DNA from: JAZNQN01 sp045590195
GTDB taxonomy: Bacteria; Bacillota; Clostridia; UMGS1883; UMGS1540
Direction of reading: 5' to 3'
Assembly: GCA_045590195.1 (NCBI GenBank)
Contig: JAZNQN010000036.1
Span: 1-60,643 of the forward strand
DNA length: 60,643 nucleotides
Shown here: positions 33,275 to 43,177 of the stretch, in pieces
Layout: the number at the start of each line of letters is the position of its first letter
Position numbering within the stretch: position 1 is the stretch's first letter
Notes under the pieces: model-generated
What the model was told of the DNA's origin: nothing
Database searches by the model: none
The model's input: only the letters and a program-made list of their open reading frames with translations
Made by a program: the position numbers and the translations under genes

Positions 33275-36169
33275 TTAGTTTATTTTTTTAACAACGTCGC
33301 CGTAGTAAAAAGTAATATAATTGTGAGTTGTTGGCGGATTACCACTTCCAAGGGAAGTAAATGGCAAAACCTCACCAATAACACCATCATATAAAATAGC
33401 AGCCTTATCCGCACCTTCGGACGATTCAGGAATCAAAAGGCCCTCATTTGAAATATTTTTACCTGATGTTACTTTGAGCACAAGTGCTCTTTCTAATATT
33501 GAAGTATCAACCGCAACCGCAAAGGCAGAGCCAAACTCTTCTACAGGAAGATAAATCTTGCCATTATGAATAATTGCAGGGTTTTCAATTGCAGTTGTTT
33601 TGCCATTAAATATGTAAGACATTTCCCCTACTTTAATTGTAGAAATGTAACCATCGTGGTTTACGGTTACCGTATTCCCATTTGTTGAAACACTAATATT
33701 TTTACCAAGATTTTCGCAGGTTTTTGCCGAAAGATATGGTATACCTTCTTCGCTTAAATAAGCTTCATCAGGCAAATACATATAACAGGTATCAAGTTTT
33801 ACAACAAAATCGCCAAATTTTTCTTTTTCAGCTTCTTCCCATGTAATACTTGTTAAAGTTGCAGAAGAATCTGCAGGGGTAACTTTATATGTACCCGGTG
33901 CAACCGAGAACGTAAGACAGTTATCGTTTTTAACAGATTCAAGTGTAAGTGTAGTGCCATTGCCACTTACTGTCCATTTACCGGGAGTAATATCAGTTAC
34001 AAGACAAAGCATGTTGCTTCCGTTATTATTATCACGAACATTTATTGTAAATTCATTAGTGATAAATTCTCCGCTTTTTGAGAAATAAACCTGCCTGTCA
34101 AGAGTTGTAACGCCAACAAACTCATTTGTTTCTTCTTTTATCATCGGAAGCTCTGCGGCATTACCATCTGCGTCGGTTACATACATAGCATTAAGGAAAA
34201 TATCTTCAGTATTTGCCTCTTTAGGCGAAACCTCAAGTCTGAAACCGCTTGAGTATGCCCCCGTATAAGAATCATTAGGAGCGGGGTATTCTTTGCCGTC
34301 AGAAATGTATTTGCCAAAGCCGCCAACTTCTTTAATTTCAACACTGGAAGGCATCAAGGTTGTATTAACAAGTTTTCCGTTAGCGCCGTCCATTGTGTTT
34401 GTAATTGTTATTTTGTTGCCAGAAACATCTGCAGCGTTTACAGACTGCAGCAGCCATTTTTTCTTAAAGGTTGCATCTTTAGAAACAACACGGTCGAAAA
34501 CTATCATAACACCGGGATAAGTTTCGCTAAATGTATCCATAAACACCATACCACGTTTATAGCTTTCCATTTTATCAGAAGAGTAGGCATTAGTAATGTC
34601 ACCCTTTAAATACGAAAAAGCAGGCGTATTCTTATTAGGACCAATAAAGGTACTTTCGGTTACTGCCCATATATTTGTACTTTCTGAAATATGGCTGGCA
34701 ACATCGCTGATAACCCAGTTTTTAACAACTTTCTGACCACCGTCGTTAGCTTCAAGATTTATGTTACTCCAGGGGAATTTTTCATTGGGATTATAAACAG
34801 TTATACAGTTTGCCGCAATTGTTCTTGTATAATAGTTTCTCCAGTGCTGCTGCCCCCAGTCAGTTCCGGCATAAATGCCACCCGGCATTGTAAGCGGGCC
34901 TTTATAGTAAAGCTGGAAGGAACCAATATCGCCATGGTCGTGGTCGCCTGTTCTGCGCTCGTTCATATTCATATATGCATAAGCCGCAGGAGAATTTACA
35001 CCATCCTGCCATGAAGTTCTTGCCATAACTTCAGACCTTGGGGATTTTGTTTCATAAGCCAAAGGCAAAGTATCAGGAAGTTCAGGCGGAACAGTTTGGT
35101 CCATTGCCAGAAAAGCAAGCAGTGAAATTGAATTATTGTTTTCTTTTAAATACTGATGATTAAAATATCCATTCTGATACATTGAAGCAAGAAGCCCCAA
35201 ATCGGTTGTTTCACTACCATTTGAATAAATACCAATGCTGTTAGGGTGGTTGTCACCATATCTGAAATATGTTCCATAAGGAAGGCGTGAATACATCAGT
35301 TTATAACCAAGAGGTTGTTGGTCGCCGTAATAAGCAGATAACTTACCATCTTCTGCCCCAAGGCGTTTTAATAGCATATATACATAATATGAATAATGCT
35401 CACGTGTGTAAGAAATAGAACCGTCAGAAAGAGCGCCGGCACTACCATATACTTTAACAATTTTTGCCATATCACCCTGAACTTTTTCCATTACACTGTT
35501 ATAAAGTTCAGGTTTAATATCATAAAGAGCGGTTACAGCAATGGTGTTATATATAAGTGGCTGACCAACAGCTTTACCGGCTAAATCTCCCCAGGAAGAA
35601 GGGTTTTTAATGCTTGCAGGCTGTTTATAGTTAGGCGAACCATCGCCATTTGTATCCTCGTAAATCTCAACAATGTACGAAGCTAAAAGTTCTTTTTCTT
35701 CTTCTTTAAAAGCATCGTAACACCAGTCATAAACCAGAGCACCGGTTTGAATACCGTTAGTACCAAGGTCTTTGTACATATTTATGCTGTAGGTTTGCGC
35801 TGTAAGTGGTTTTTCAAGATATTTAAGGGTATATTCAATAGTAGCTCTTGCGTGATCATAATCAAACTCGCCAAGAGCATACATAAGAGCCCTGGCCATA
35901 AGTTTGTTACTTATGCTTGAAGAAATATATCCGCCCTCAGGCTGAGCAGGTAAATCGCCTGTAGCTATTTTTTTGAAATAGTTATACTGAGATTCATATT
36001 CTTTTTTAATACTGCCATCCTCGTTTTTAAGCCCGGCAATAAAGTCGTCGCTTAAATAAACATAAGGATGCGTATCATCAGCCGAAGGTGTAATAATTGC
36101 CGCACTACAATTAACTGTAAAAGACAGCGCGAAAACAAATATAACTCCCAAAAATAATTTTTTTAACAT
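33275..36169 (-). CDS. Secreted heparinase II/III-family polysaccharide lyase, truncated by TAA
   Basis: 964 residues. Signal peptide 1-23 (MLKKLFLGVIFV..NCSA), an alpha/alpha toroid domain to about 370 with DGSISYTREHYSYY near 253 (candidate catalytic Tyr/His), then the antiparallel beta domain with GDHDHGDIGSFQLYYKGPL near 406 and HWRNYYTRTIAANC, hallmarks of the heparinase II/III lyase group. A copper-amine-oxidase-N-like repeat at about 790-900 follows. The protein stops at TAA just as the C-terminal beta modules of its paralogue begin. Catalytic parts are intact. GGAG precedes the ATG, 24 bases after the 1779-residue lyase gene. Confidence 0.83.
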   Translation of the reverse strand: MLKKLFLGVIFVFALSFTVNCSAAIITPSADDTHPYVYLSDDFIAGLKNEDGSIKKEYESQYNYFKKIATGDLPAQPEGGYISSSISNKLMARALMYALGEFDYDHARATIEYTLKYLEKPLTAQTYSINMYKDLGTNGIQTGALVYDWCYDAFKEEEKELLASYIVEIYEDTNGDGSPNYKQPASIKNPSSWGDLAGKAVGQPLIYNTIAVTALYDIKPELYNSVMEKVQGDMAKIVKVYGSAGALSDGSISYTREHYSYYVYMLLKRLGAEDGKLSAYYGDQQPLGYKLMYSRLPYGTYFRYGDNHPNSIGIYSNGSETTDLGLLASMYQNGYFNHQYLKENNNSISLLAFLAMDQTVPPELPDTLPLAYETKSPRSEVMARTSWQDGVNSPAAYAYMNMNERRTGDHDHGDIGSFQLYYKGPLTMPGGIYAGTDWGQQHWRNYYTRTIAANCITVYNPNEKFPWSNINLEANDGGQKVVKNWVISDVASHISESTNIWAVTESTFIGPNKNTPAFSYLKGDITNAYSSDKMESYKRGMVFMDTFSETYPGVMIVFDRVVSKDATFKKKWLLQSVNAADVSGNKITITNTMDGANGKLVNTTLMPSSVEIKEVGGFGKYISDGKEYPAPNDSYTGAYSSGFRLEVSPKEANTEDIFLNAMYVTDADGNAAELPMIKEETNEFVGVTTLDRQVYFSKSGEFITNEFTINVRDNNNGSNMLCLVTDITPGKWTVSGNGTTLTLESVKNDNCLTFSVAPGTYKVTPADSSATLTSITWEEAEKEKFGDFVVKLDTCYMYLPDEAYLSEEGIPYLSAKTCENLGKNISVSTNGNTVTVNHDGYISTIKVGEMSYIFNGKTTAIENPAIIHNGKIYLPVEEFGSAFAVAVDTSILERALVLKVTSGKNISNEGLLIPESSEGADKAAILYDGVIGEVLPFTSLGSGNPPTTHNYITFYYGDVVKKIN

Positions 36170-36193
36170 AACCTGCTCCTTTTCCTATGATTT

Positions 36194-39100
36194 CTATCTT
36201 TTTTCTGAAAAAATCGGCTCTAATTTGTCGTTCCAGAGTCTTATATAAATTTCTTCCGAAGAATCAAAATTCTGTAACTGTGTTTTAAACAAACCAAATG
36301 CGTATGGTTTAATCAAAGTACTATTTATTGCGAATTTTGAAAGCGAATTTTCGGAATACTGTGCAAAAGATAAATAGTAGCTTTGTGCATCATTTGAAGC
36401 AGTAACATACTTACAATAAGCTACATTTTCATCATAACATACAGGCGAAAGATATATCCCATTTTCGTTTCCAACATAAATTGTAGCAGTAATATTTCTT
36501 CCGGTTTTATCGTAAGATTCGCCGTTTACAGCATCCAAAACTTCACATTTGGCATCAGGCGAAATGGTTAAAACGGCTTTACCCATTTTAAAATCAGCAT
36601 TTGAAATAATTAAAGTATTTAAAGCAGAATTATAATCAGCATCAAAGCTTATCTCTTCCCCATTTTGAGTAATTGACACAAGGGAATTATCAATATTTTC
36701 AAATGGAGCTGAGAACTTAACTTCAAAGTCTTTTATATTTTTAGAAATTGCATATCCTCCAGAAGTTAATAAATCTTTTCCGCTGCTTGAAATACTTTCG
36801 ATAGCCGGAGCTGAGATTTCCTGATATGTTTTAACATTTTCAAATGTTGCACAGCCTTTGCCATCATTGTCAGAATCAACGTGTAAAAGCCTTACCATAC
36901 AACCTACTATTTTGGCAGAAACCAGATTTTGTTTGCCAAAATAATCAGCCGTGCCTTTTTTAGTTGCTACAAGGTTGCCATTTACATAAAATTCATATGT
37001 ATCAGTTACAGTATCACACACATACTTAATATTCATTGGAGTATTAAGCGTATAAGAAATGTCAGTATCAAGAATTTTACCATTTGCACCAAATAGCGGT
37101 GTTTCTGTTCCGAAACCTAAAGCATCATGCAAAGTGATATAATTTGTACCGCCCCAAGTAAAATTATAATCAGATGCACCGCCAAGTTCAAAATAAACCA
37201 TATCAGTACTTGAAGTTAATGTAATATCCCCTTCAAATACTACCCTGCCTGCAAAATAAGCCGAGGTACTGGTGGCATTTACCCAGCAGCTACCATCCGA
37301 CTTTAGGGCAGTAGTATACGGCCCTGCATAAGTTTTAATATTTCTTTTTAAAATAGGATTATAGTTGAAAGTTTTGCTTTCAACAGTATACTCGTTGCCT
37401 TGTTTAAGGTAAACATCAAAAGTTTTTATACCTGAGTCTTCAAAAGAAGTTTCAAATTCGTAATTTCCATCTGCAGATTTATCAAAAGTAGTTACAGGCT
37501 TATCATCTACACAGAAAACTACTTTATCAGCATTTTCAGAATGCGCAGAAAGAGAAATAGTATCGTCTAAAACGTCTTCGTCGTCAGCAGATACACTACC
37601 GCCAATATTGCTATGGTATGTAGCAGTAAAGTTATCAAAGGCAACATAGCCACTGCCCTCTTTATTGGTTGCGGTAAACCTTATCTGATCTAACCCATCG
37701 CTTACAAAAGAGGTTTCGGCAAAAACAGCATAATCTTCACTGCTACCCATCTCTTTAACAAAAGCCTGATAAATATTATTATCAAAATCCACAATTATCT
37801 TAAAGCTAAGCTTACCGCTCATATTGGAAACAAGCGGATAGCTCGGACCGGAGGTTGGGTATTTACCGTTTTTATCTCGCAATTCAACACCTAAATTTAC
37901 ATTTTTAGATGATAGCTCAGCATCAAGATAAATCTCGTAAACACCGTTTCCTTTTGCAAAACCATTAGCGAAAATAAATGGTGCAGACAGTGTTACCTGT
38001 TTATCAAATATAAACTTATATGTTCCGTTTTCAAGCGATTCGGTTACATTGCTTTTATTTCGGGCGAAATAATAACCAGATTTGCTCTTAAAAATGTTGC
38101 CTATATATGTTTCGTTGAAAGTTTCGTTTATAAATTTTTTACTATCGCGCTCAACAAACTCAATTTCGCGCTGAATTGTTTCAGTTTTTCCGCCATAAAC
38201 AGCAACTATTCTAAGGTTTGTAGTTCCTTTTGAAACGAGTGCAAGCTTTTCAGTGGATAAATTGATATGATAAAACCCTGAGCTATTTTCAGAGAAAGTA
38301 TAAATTTTAACATTTCCAGCGTAAAGCTGGGCAGAAGAAAAACCGCCTTTAACATAAGCAAAAGTTTCAAAACCCGAATTTAAGTCAAACTTAGTTACAT
38401 TTTCCCCAAAAAATCTTAACTTTTCTTCGCTTTCTGTGCCATACACTGCAACTTCGTTTATAGAGCATTTTGAAAACTTAAACTGCAAATAACGTGCAGA
38501 AATATCTAAATTTAACTGAACGCAGTATTTATCATAAAGTTCAGCAGAAGTTGGTTTAACTTTGAAATAATTCTTTCCGTCAAGTGAAGCATACACAGTT
38601 ATATAATCAGTACTGGTAATTCCCGGAACTAAAATTTTAGTAACCTGTTTAGGCGAATTGCCAAAGTAATATGTTACTGGCATAGATGTATATGGATAGT
38701 TTTCAGCAGAAAAAGACGCCTTATCTCCCCTAATGCCATCATAAAGAATATAATCTTCGTCAAAGCCTTCAACGGATTCGGGCTTTAAAAGACCGGTCTG
38801 GTCAACTAGTTCATAGTTAACCAAAGATAGCTGTTTCAAATCCGGCAAAAATTCTGCCGAAACCGCAAAAGCTCTCGCAAGGTCACAAACAGGTAAATAT
38901 ATTGTGCCATTATGATTAATTGCTTTGTGGCTGATACTGATTTTATTGCCATTATAGTAATAAAAATCATCACCAACATTTATTTTAGAACTGTTGCCGT
39001 ATTTGCTAATAGTTACACTGTTGCCATTAACCAAAATCTCTGCACCGAGTTCTTTGGCAGTTGCAACAGAAATATAAGCAGTATTGTCAAAATAGTATGT

Positions 39101-41533
39101 TTCGTCAGGAAGGTAAATAAAGCTTGAACCAAATCTAACGGCAAAATCGCCCAATTTTTCCTTTTCTGCTTCTTCCCAATTAAGCGCAGTTAACACCGAG
39201 CTATCGCTTACAGGCGAAACAGTATAAGTACCGGGCGAAACTGAGAAAGTAAGGCAACTGTCCCCCTCAACTGATTCGAGAATTAAATTTGTGCTGCCGC
39301 CGGAAACTTTCCACTTACCATTAGCAATATCAGTAAGCAAAACGAGCATATTACCGCCGTTTGCGTTATCTCTAACAGTAATTGTGAAAGAGTTTTCAAC
39401 AAGGTTACCACTTTTAGAAAAGTATACCTGCCTGTCAAGAGTTGTAACACCCACAAACTCGTTTGTAACTTCTTTAATCATCGGAAGTTCTGCGGCGTTA
39501 CCATTGGCATCAGTTACATACATTGCGTTTAAGAAAATATCTACTGTATTTTCAGCTACGGGCGATACTTCTGCTCTATAGCCACTTCGATAAACTTCAG
39601 AAGCAGTAGACTGCACAGGTGCAGGGTACTCTACCCCGCCTGCAAAATATTTGTCAATACCACCAACTATTTCAATATTAACACTTTCAGGCAGCAAAGT
39701 AGTGTTAACAAGCTTTCCGTTTGCACCGTCTTGTGTGTTAGTAATTGTAACTTTATTGCCTGAAATTTCAGGGTTAGAAACAGCCTGTAAAAGCCATTTT
39801 TTATCAAATGTTTTATCTTTAGAAACAACGTGGTCGTAAACAATTAAAACGCCGGGGTATTCTTCATTAAAGGTATCCATAAATACCATACCGCGTTTGT
39901 AATTATCAAGCTTACTTTCAGAATACGCCTTAGTTAAATCGCCTTTAATATAGGAGAAAGCAGGCGTATTCTTGTTAGGGCCAATAAAAGTATTTTCTGT
40001 TGTAGCCCATCTTGTTACCTCGCTTTGGTGTTCGGCAAGAGTACCAAAAATGGCATTGTTTGGGTACTTCGCATATCTTTGACTTCCGTCGTTTGAAAGA
40101 ACTCGGCTATAATACGTAAACTCCTCAGATGGGTCAACAATCAGCATGCAGTTTGCCGATGAAGTTTTTGTATAGTAACCCGCCCAGTGATATTTTCCCC
40201 AGTCAGTACCTTCATAAACGCCGCCGGGCATAGAAAGCGGGCCCTTGTAGTAAAGCTGAAACTCGCCAACATGGCCATGGTCATGGTCGCCACTGCGGCG
40301 TTCGTTCATACTTAAATATGCAGAAACAGTTGGCGAAGCGATACCATCCTGCCACGAAGTTCTGGCTAAAATCTCGCTTCGGGGTTCTTTTGTTTCAAAG
40401 GCAAGTGGCAAAGTATCAGGAAGTTTATATCCTACATCATTGTCAAGAGTTAAAAACTGAAGATATTTTTTGACTCCGTGATTTACTTTTGCGTACTGAT
40501 AATGTAAATACTCATCGCCATATATACTTGCTAAAAGGCCCATATTCGTATTTTCAGCACCATTGGTATAAGTGTTCATTTTATAGTTTGCCTGATAAAA
40601 ATCATCGCCCTGTTTAATAAATGCGCCGTAAGGCAAACGTGCATAAAGCATTTTATAGCCGAGTGGAGTTTGATCGCCATAAAGCTCAAGCATTTGTTCC
40701 TCAGTTGCGCCAAGGCGCTGAAAAAGAACATAAATGTAATATGTGTAATACTCTCTGGTGTATGACATAGAGCCATCAGAAAGTGCTCCTGCGCTGCCGT
40801 ACATTTTCACAACTTTTGCCATATTTCCTTGGATTTTAGGCATAATAACGTTATAAAAAGTATCTGCATTATAGTCATAAAGTGCTGTGGCAGCAATAGT
40901 GTTATATATAAGCGGCTGACCAACTGCATAACCTGCAAGTTCGCTCCATGATGAAGCATTGTCAGGGCGGCAGGGTTGAACAATTTCAATTTTGCCATCG
41001 CCGTTAGTGTCTTCTTTAATATCATATATAGCCATAATTTCTTTGGCTAATGTTTCTTTTTGTGTATCAGTTAAAACATCGTAGCACCAGTCGTAAACAA
41101 GTGCTCCACATTCGATTCCGTTAGTACCATAATCTTTATACATACTGATACTGTATGTTTGTGAAGTTTTTGGATTTTTAAGGTATTCAATAGTATATTC
41201 TACGGTTGCCTTTGCGTGTGCATCGTCAAATTCGCCAAGAGCATACATAAGCGCACGGGAAACAAGCTGATTGCTTATTGTTGAATTTATATATCCACCC
41301 TCCGGCTGAGCCGGCAAGGCATTTGTAGCAAAGTTTTTAATATAGTTATATGAAGCCAGGTATTCGCTTTTAATTTCTCCATTTTCATCTCTGAGGTTAT
41401 CTATAAAATCATCACTCAAATATACATAAGGATGGGTGTCGCCCGCTTTTGGCGCAATTAAATCTGCACTGCAGGAAAAAGAACAGATAGTTGCTATTAA
41501 AAATGTAATCGTGAAAAGTAATTTTTTAATCAT
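36194..41533 (-). CDS. Giant secreted heparinase II/III-family lyase, 1779 residues
   Basis: Signal peptide (1-22), toroid with DGSMSYTREYYTYY near 258, beta domain with GDHDHGHVGEFQLYYKGPL near 416 and AGYYTKTSSANC, copper-amine-oxidase-N-like domain at about 800-905, a discoidin-like segment (ITVYASLDGKNYFKV) near 990, a GFSSAQLYAG beta module near 1070, a first LamG-like domain (about 1140-1280), an Ig-like segment (LSAHSENADKVVF) near 1310, a second LamG-like domain (1365-1530) and a final SbsA-like segment. It lies 101 bases after the 509-residue protein gene. Its first 1440 residues align with the interrupted downstream gene. Substrate unknown; an acidic polysaccharide is expected for the family. 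Confidence 0.82.
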   Translation of the reverse strand: MIKKLLFTITFLIATICSFSCSADLIAPKAGDTHPYVYLSDDFIDNLRDENGEIKSEYLASYNYIKNFATNALPAQPEGGYINSTISNQLVSRALMYALGEFDDAHAKATVEYTIEYLKNPKTSQTYSISMYKDYGTNGIECGALVYDWCYDVLTDTQKETLAKEIMAIYDIKEDTNGDGKIEIVQPCRPDNASSWSELAGYAVGQPLIYNTIAATALYDYNADTFYNVIMPKIQGNMAKVVKMYGSAGALSDGSMSYTREYYTYYIYVLFQRLGATEEQMLELYGDQTPLGYKMLYARLPYGAFIKQGDDFYQANYKMNTYTNGAENTNMGLLASIYGDEYLHYQYAKVNHGVKKYLQFLTLDNDVGYKLPDTLPLAFETKEPRSEILARTSWQDGIASPTVSAYLSMNERRSGDHDHGHVGEFQLYYKGPLSMPGGVYEGTDWGKYHWAGYYTKTSSANCMLIVDPSEEFTYYSRVLSNDGSQRYAKYPNNAIFGTLAEHQSEVTRWATTENTFIGPNKNTPAFSYIKGDLTKAYSESKLDNYKRGMVFMDTFNEEYPGVLIVYDHVVSKDKTFDKKWLLQAVSNPEISGNKVTITNTQDGANGKLVNTTLLPESVNIEIVGGIDKYFAGGVEYPAPVQSTASEVYRSGYRAEVSPVAENTVDIFLNAMYVTDANGNAAELPMIKEVTNEFVGVTTLDRQVYFSKSGNLVENSFTITVRDNANGGNMLVLLTDIANGKWKVSGGSTNLILESVEGDSCLTFSVSPGTYTVSPVSDSSVLTALNWEEAEKEKLGDFAVRFGSSFIYLPDETYYFDNTAYISVATAKELGAEILVNGNSVTISKYGNSSKINVGDDFYYYNGNKISISHKAINHNGTIYLPVCDLARAFAVSAEFLPDLKQLSLVNYELVDQTGLLKPESVEGFDEDYILYDGIRGDKASFSAENYPYTSMPVTYYFGNSPKQVTKILVPGITSTDYITVYASLDGKNYFKVKPTSAELYDKYCVQLNLDISARYLQFKFSKCSINEVAVYGTESEEKLRFFGENVTKFDLNSGFETFAYVKGGFSSAQLYAGNVKIYTFSENSSGFYHINLSTEKLALVSKGTTNLRIVAVYGGKTETIQREIEFVERDSKKFINETFNETYIGNIFKSKSGYYFARNKSNVTESLENGTYKFIFDKQVTLSAPFIFANGFAKGNGVYEIYLDAELSSKNVNLGVELRDKNGKYPTSGPSYPLVSNMSGKLSFKIIVDFDNNIYQAFVKEMGSSEDYAVFAETSFVSDGLDQIRFTATNKEGSGYVAFDNFTATYHSNIGGSVSADDEDVLDDTISLSAHSENADKVVFCVDDKPVTTFDKSADGNYEFETSFEDSGIKTFDVYLKQGNEYTVESKTFNYNPILKRNIKTYAGPYTTALKSDGSCWVNATSTSAYFAGRVVFEGDITLTSSTDMVYFELGGASDYNFTWGGTNYITLHDALGFGTETPLFGANGKILDTDISYTLNTPMNIKYVCDTVTDTYEFYVNGNLVATKKGTADYFGKQNLVSAKIVGCMVRLLHVDSDNDGKGCATFENVKTYQEISAPAIESISSSGKDLLTSGGYAISKNIKDFEVKFSAPFENIDNSLVSITQNGEEISFDADYNSALNTLIISNADFKMGKAVLTISPDAKCEVLDAVNGESYDKTGRNITATIYVGNENGIYLSPVCYDENVAYCKYVTASNDAQSYYLSFAQYSENSLSKFAINSTLIKPYAFGLFKTQLQNFDSSEEIYIRLWNDKLEPIFSEKR

Positions 41534-41592
41534 TTTTTCCTCCTTGTGCCGAATTTTTTTGTTCTAAACATTCGTTCATTAAAACCCTTTTT

Positions 41593-41619
41593 GCCCGCAG
41601 TACCAGCGGTACTGCGGGC
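41593..41619. other. Perfect 12-bp GC-rich hairpin without a T run
   Basis: GCCCGCAGTACC (41593-41604), loop AGC, GGTACTGCGGGC (41608-41619). It lies 15 bases past the stop of the 509-residue protein gene, within the operon. Without a T tract it is unlikely to stop transcription. Such hairpins protect 3' ends after mRNA processing, which would make the upstream secreted protein more abundant than the lyases after it. Confidence 0.7.
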
Positions 41620-41634
41620 ATAGGTTAAAAATTA

Positions 41635-43164
41635 TTAATTTTCGCTATAAATTTCAAGTACATCAACTGCACCATAGTCAGCGCTTTCTGCATCTGTATC
41701 AAATGCAAAAATATATGCTTTAATTTCTGAAGCTGCAACAGTGTTGTTACGCTCAAATGTACGATATTCGCCACTGTAAACTTCAACAACAGGTAAAATT
41801 GCAAAGTCTACCAAAGCGCCATTATTATCGTACCAGCAAACAGCTGCCCATTTATCAGAAATATCTGTATTGTTAAAGTGTACATTAACTGAAGTACCAT
41901 TATCAACAATACTATCAATATTCAAATCATATTCAGGTGTAGTTACAGTAGTTAATTTCCAGTAGCCGTCACCATCTTCGTCTTCAGCAGGTTCTTTGAA
42001 TGCTACGCCGCCTGCAGCTGATTTAAATCCATTTTTCAAGCAAATATCATATTTCTGACCGTAAAGGAAAACTTTTGAAGGTGTAATAGTGTAAACACCA
42101 TTGCCAACATTTGTAATTGAAGAAACAGGAATTTCTTCAGGCTCATCGTTAATAGTATTGAAAATTTTAACATTTTCACTTGTCAATTCGCCGATGTCTT
42201 CAGAAAATTCAAGATTAATTTTTTCGCCATCGTAATTAACTTCGTTTAAGCACCATGAATCAACTGGCTGCCAGCTTGCAATTTTAAAGTTATCCATATA
42301 AGCAGTTGCAGTAGATGAAGCAAAGTGACAGTAACGAACGTCAACTATACCTTCAGTACCAGCATCGTTAAATGGTGAGCACTCTGCCAAAACGCCATTT
42401 AAATAAGCATAAACTTTATTGTTTATAAAGTCGGTTCTTATTAAAACGTGGTTCCAGTCATCATCGGAAAGGCCAACATTATATGGGATTTTGTTAGCGC
42501 CAAACACTGCTTCACTGCCTTTAGCATAATAGTAATATGCGCCATTTGCACCAGGTCCGTCAATTACATAACCCGAACCGGTTCCTGTACTGTAAGTCAT
42601 ACGAAGACGTAAATCAGGAACAACTTCATCTGTTTTAAAATCGTATGAAAAATCAACAATACCAGTATGCATTGGGTCAAGAGCTGTAGTTAAGTCGATT
42701 TGTGAGGCACCTGATACCTTCCACATAGTTGGGTTTTCAGCAGGATATGCAGTTATCACATTGGAAAAATTACGAAAACCGAGTTTTGATGCTACAGCAG
42801 GTGTATCAAGAACAAAGTCGTTAGCAATTTTACCCATTTTTGTAAATTTAACGGTTTTCTCTATAACCTCTGTTGTGCCGCCGTAGTTAGCAGTAACTTT
42901 TACAGTTTTATCTCCTGCACTGTCAACTTCGGAAACATCCATCAAAATGTGATGGTAGCCGGCCCCACTCCCTGTGTAGGAGTGGGTAATGCCGTCAACT
43001 TCAATTGTTGCGCCGGTAAAGCCTTCACCGGCTTTAATGTCTATATTAAGACCTTCTGCAATATTACAGTAACCCTGAGCAATAACCTCAGTAGTAGCTG
43101 CATATGCGGGAAGCACAGGCAGCAGCAAAAGTGCTGCAAGTGCCAATACTAATAATTTTTTCAT
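41635..43164 (-). CDS. Secreted beta-module protein (LamG-like plus SbsA-like)
   Basis: 509 residues. Signal peptide 1-22 (AALLLLPVLPAYA), then the same module as in the long lyases (GFTGATIEVDG, YHHILMDVS, VTANYGGTTEVIE) at about 45-110, a LamG/concanavalin-like domain (120-310, ending TAYMDNFKIASW), an SbsA-type Ig-like domain (315-400, INLEFSEDIGEL) and a final beta domain. There are no catalytic or SLH motifs. It may be a carbohydrate-binding protein working with the lyases. GGAG precedes the ATG; a strong hairpin follows the stop. Confidence 0.78.
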   Translation of the reverse strand: MKKLLVLALAALLLLPVLPAYAATTEVIAQGYCNIAEGLNIDIKAGEGFTGATIEVDGITHSYTGSGAGYHHILMDVSEVDSAGDKTVKVTANYGGTTEVIEKTVKFTKMGKIANDFVLDTPAVASKLGFRNFSNVITAYPAENPTMWKVSGASQIDLTTALDPMHTGIVDFSYDFKTDEVVPDLRLRMTYSTGTGSGYVIDGPGANGAYYYYAKGSEAVFGANKIPYNVGLSDDDWNHVLIRTDFINNKVYAYLNGVLAECSPFNDAGTEGIVDVRYCHFASSTATAYMDNFKIASWQPVDSWCLNEVNYDGEKINLEFSEDIGELTSENVKIFNTINDEPEEIPVSSITNVGNGVYTITPSKVFLYGQKYDICLKNGFKSAAGGVAFKEPAEDEDGDGYWKLTTVTTPEYDLNIDSIVDNGTSVNVHFNNTDISDKWAAVCWYDNNGALVDFAILPVVEVYSGEYRTFERNNTVAASEIKAYIFAFDTDAESADYGAVDVLEIYSEN

Positions 43165-43177
43165 AGCCTATGCTCCT

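Noticed and set aside
33260..33300. Frameshift at the A-run before the TAA as the cause of truncation
   Set aside because: Both sides of the stop are in the same frame; a one- or two-base indel in the run of As would put them in different frames.
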